Origin: Branchiostoma floridae
Taxonomy: Eukaryota > Chordata > Leptocardii > Amphioxiformes > Branchiostomatidae
Assembly (NCBI RefSeq): GCF_000003815.2
Contig: NC_049997.1
Span: 13,394,261-13,458,260 of the forward strand
Direction: 5' to 3'
DNA length: 64,000 bases
Program-made: the position numbers and the translations under genes
In this document: in pieces, positions 63,958 through 64,000 of the stretch
Layout of the letters: every line of letters starts with the position of its first letter
Numbering within the stretch: the first letter of the stretch is position 1
The notes under the pieces: generated by a model
What the model saw: only the letters and a program-made list of their open reading frames with translations
The model's database searches: none
Told to the model about the DNA's origin: nothing

Positions 63958-64000
63958 CTGAAAAACAGTTATCAAATGTTCAGAAACTATCTCTGTTTCA

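Overview
This is a window of animal nuclear DNA, most likely from a lancelet (Branchiostoma) or a similar deuterostome. The genes are intron-rich with GT-AG introns, coding exons make up a minority of the sequence, and introns are packed with short inverted-repeat transposons. Three coding loci look like chordate or metazoan families. The frequent palindrome TACATGTA also fits, but the species call is inference. I see no bacterial operons, rRNA, tRNA or CRISPR.

Layout. (1) 96-2141, plus strand: the last three coding exons of an HS1BP3 homologue (second half of the PX domain, LFG/IFG repeats, proline-rich tail), with a 3' UTR to about 2.9 kb. (2) 3.16-3.78 kb: a 45-bp minisatellite. (3) 6027-16800, minus strand: an apparently complete gene of 12 coding exons plus an untranslated first exon behind a TATA box. 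It encodes a 553-residue patatin-like phospholipase with an intact Ser/Asp dyad followed by an EF-hand pair. (4) 20173 to beyond the right edge, minus strand: the giantin (golgb1) homologue. I placed 27 exons, including one of 7.2 kb, and their phases all agree. They encode roughly 3,550 residues of coiled coil ending in a tail anchor that matches giantin. The 5' end lies outside the window. (5) 58020-59408, plus strand: a single-exon rhodopsin-like GPCR nested antisense in a 9.8-kb golgb1 intron.

How the genes relate. HS1BP3 and the patatin gene converge. The patatin gene and golgb1 run in tandem on the minus strand. Nothing suggests an operon. Giantin is a Golgi tether, HS1BP3-type PX proteins bind phosphoinositides, and the patatin protein looks like a possible Ca-responsive lipid hydrolase, so a membrane theme exists but a joint function would be speculation.

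The rest is intron or intergenic DNA with at least fifteen inverted-repeat elements or families, several of them with two or three copies here. The points most worth checking are the patatin/EF-hand architecture, three reading-frame breaks within 180 bp of the giant golgb1 exon, a possible alternative golgb1 3' end coding a second hydrophobic tail, the nested GPCR lacking several class A hallmark residues, and coiled-coil repeats of 42, 28 and 21 residues, all whole numbers of heptads.
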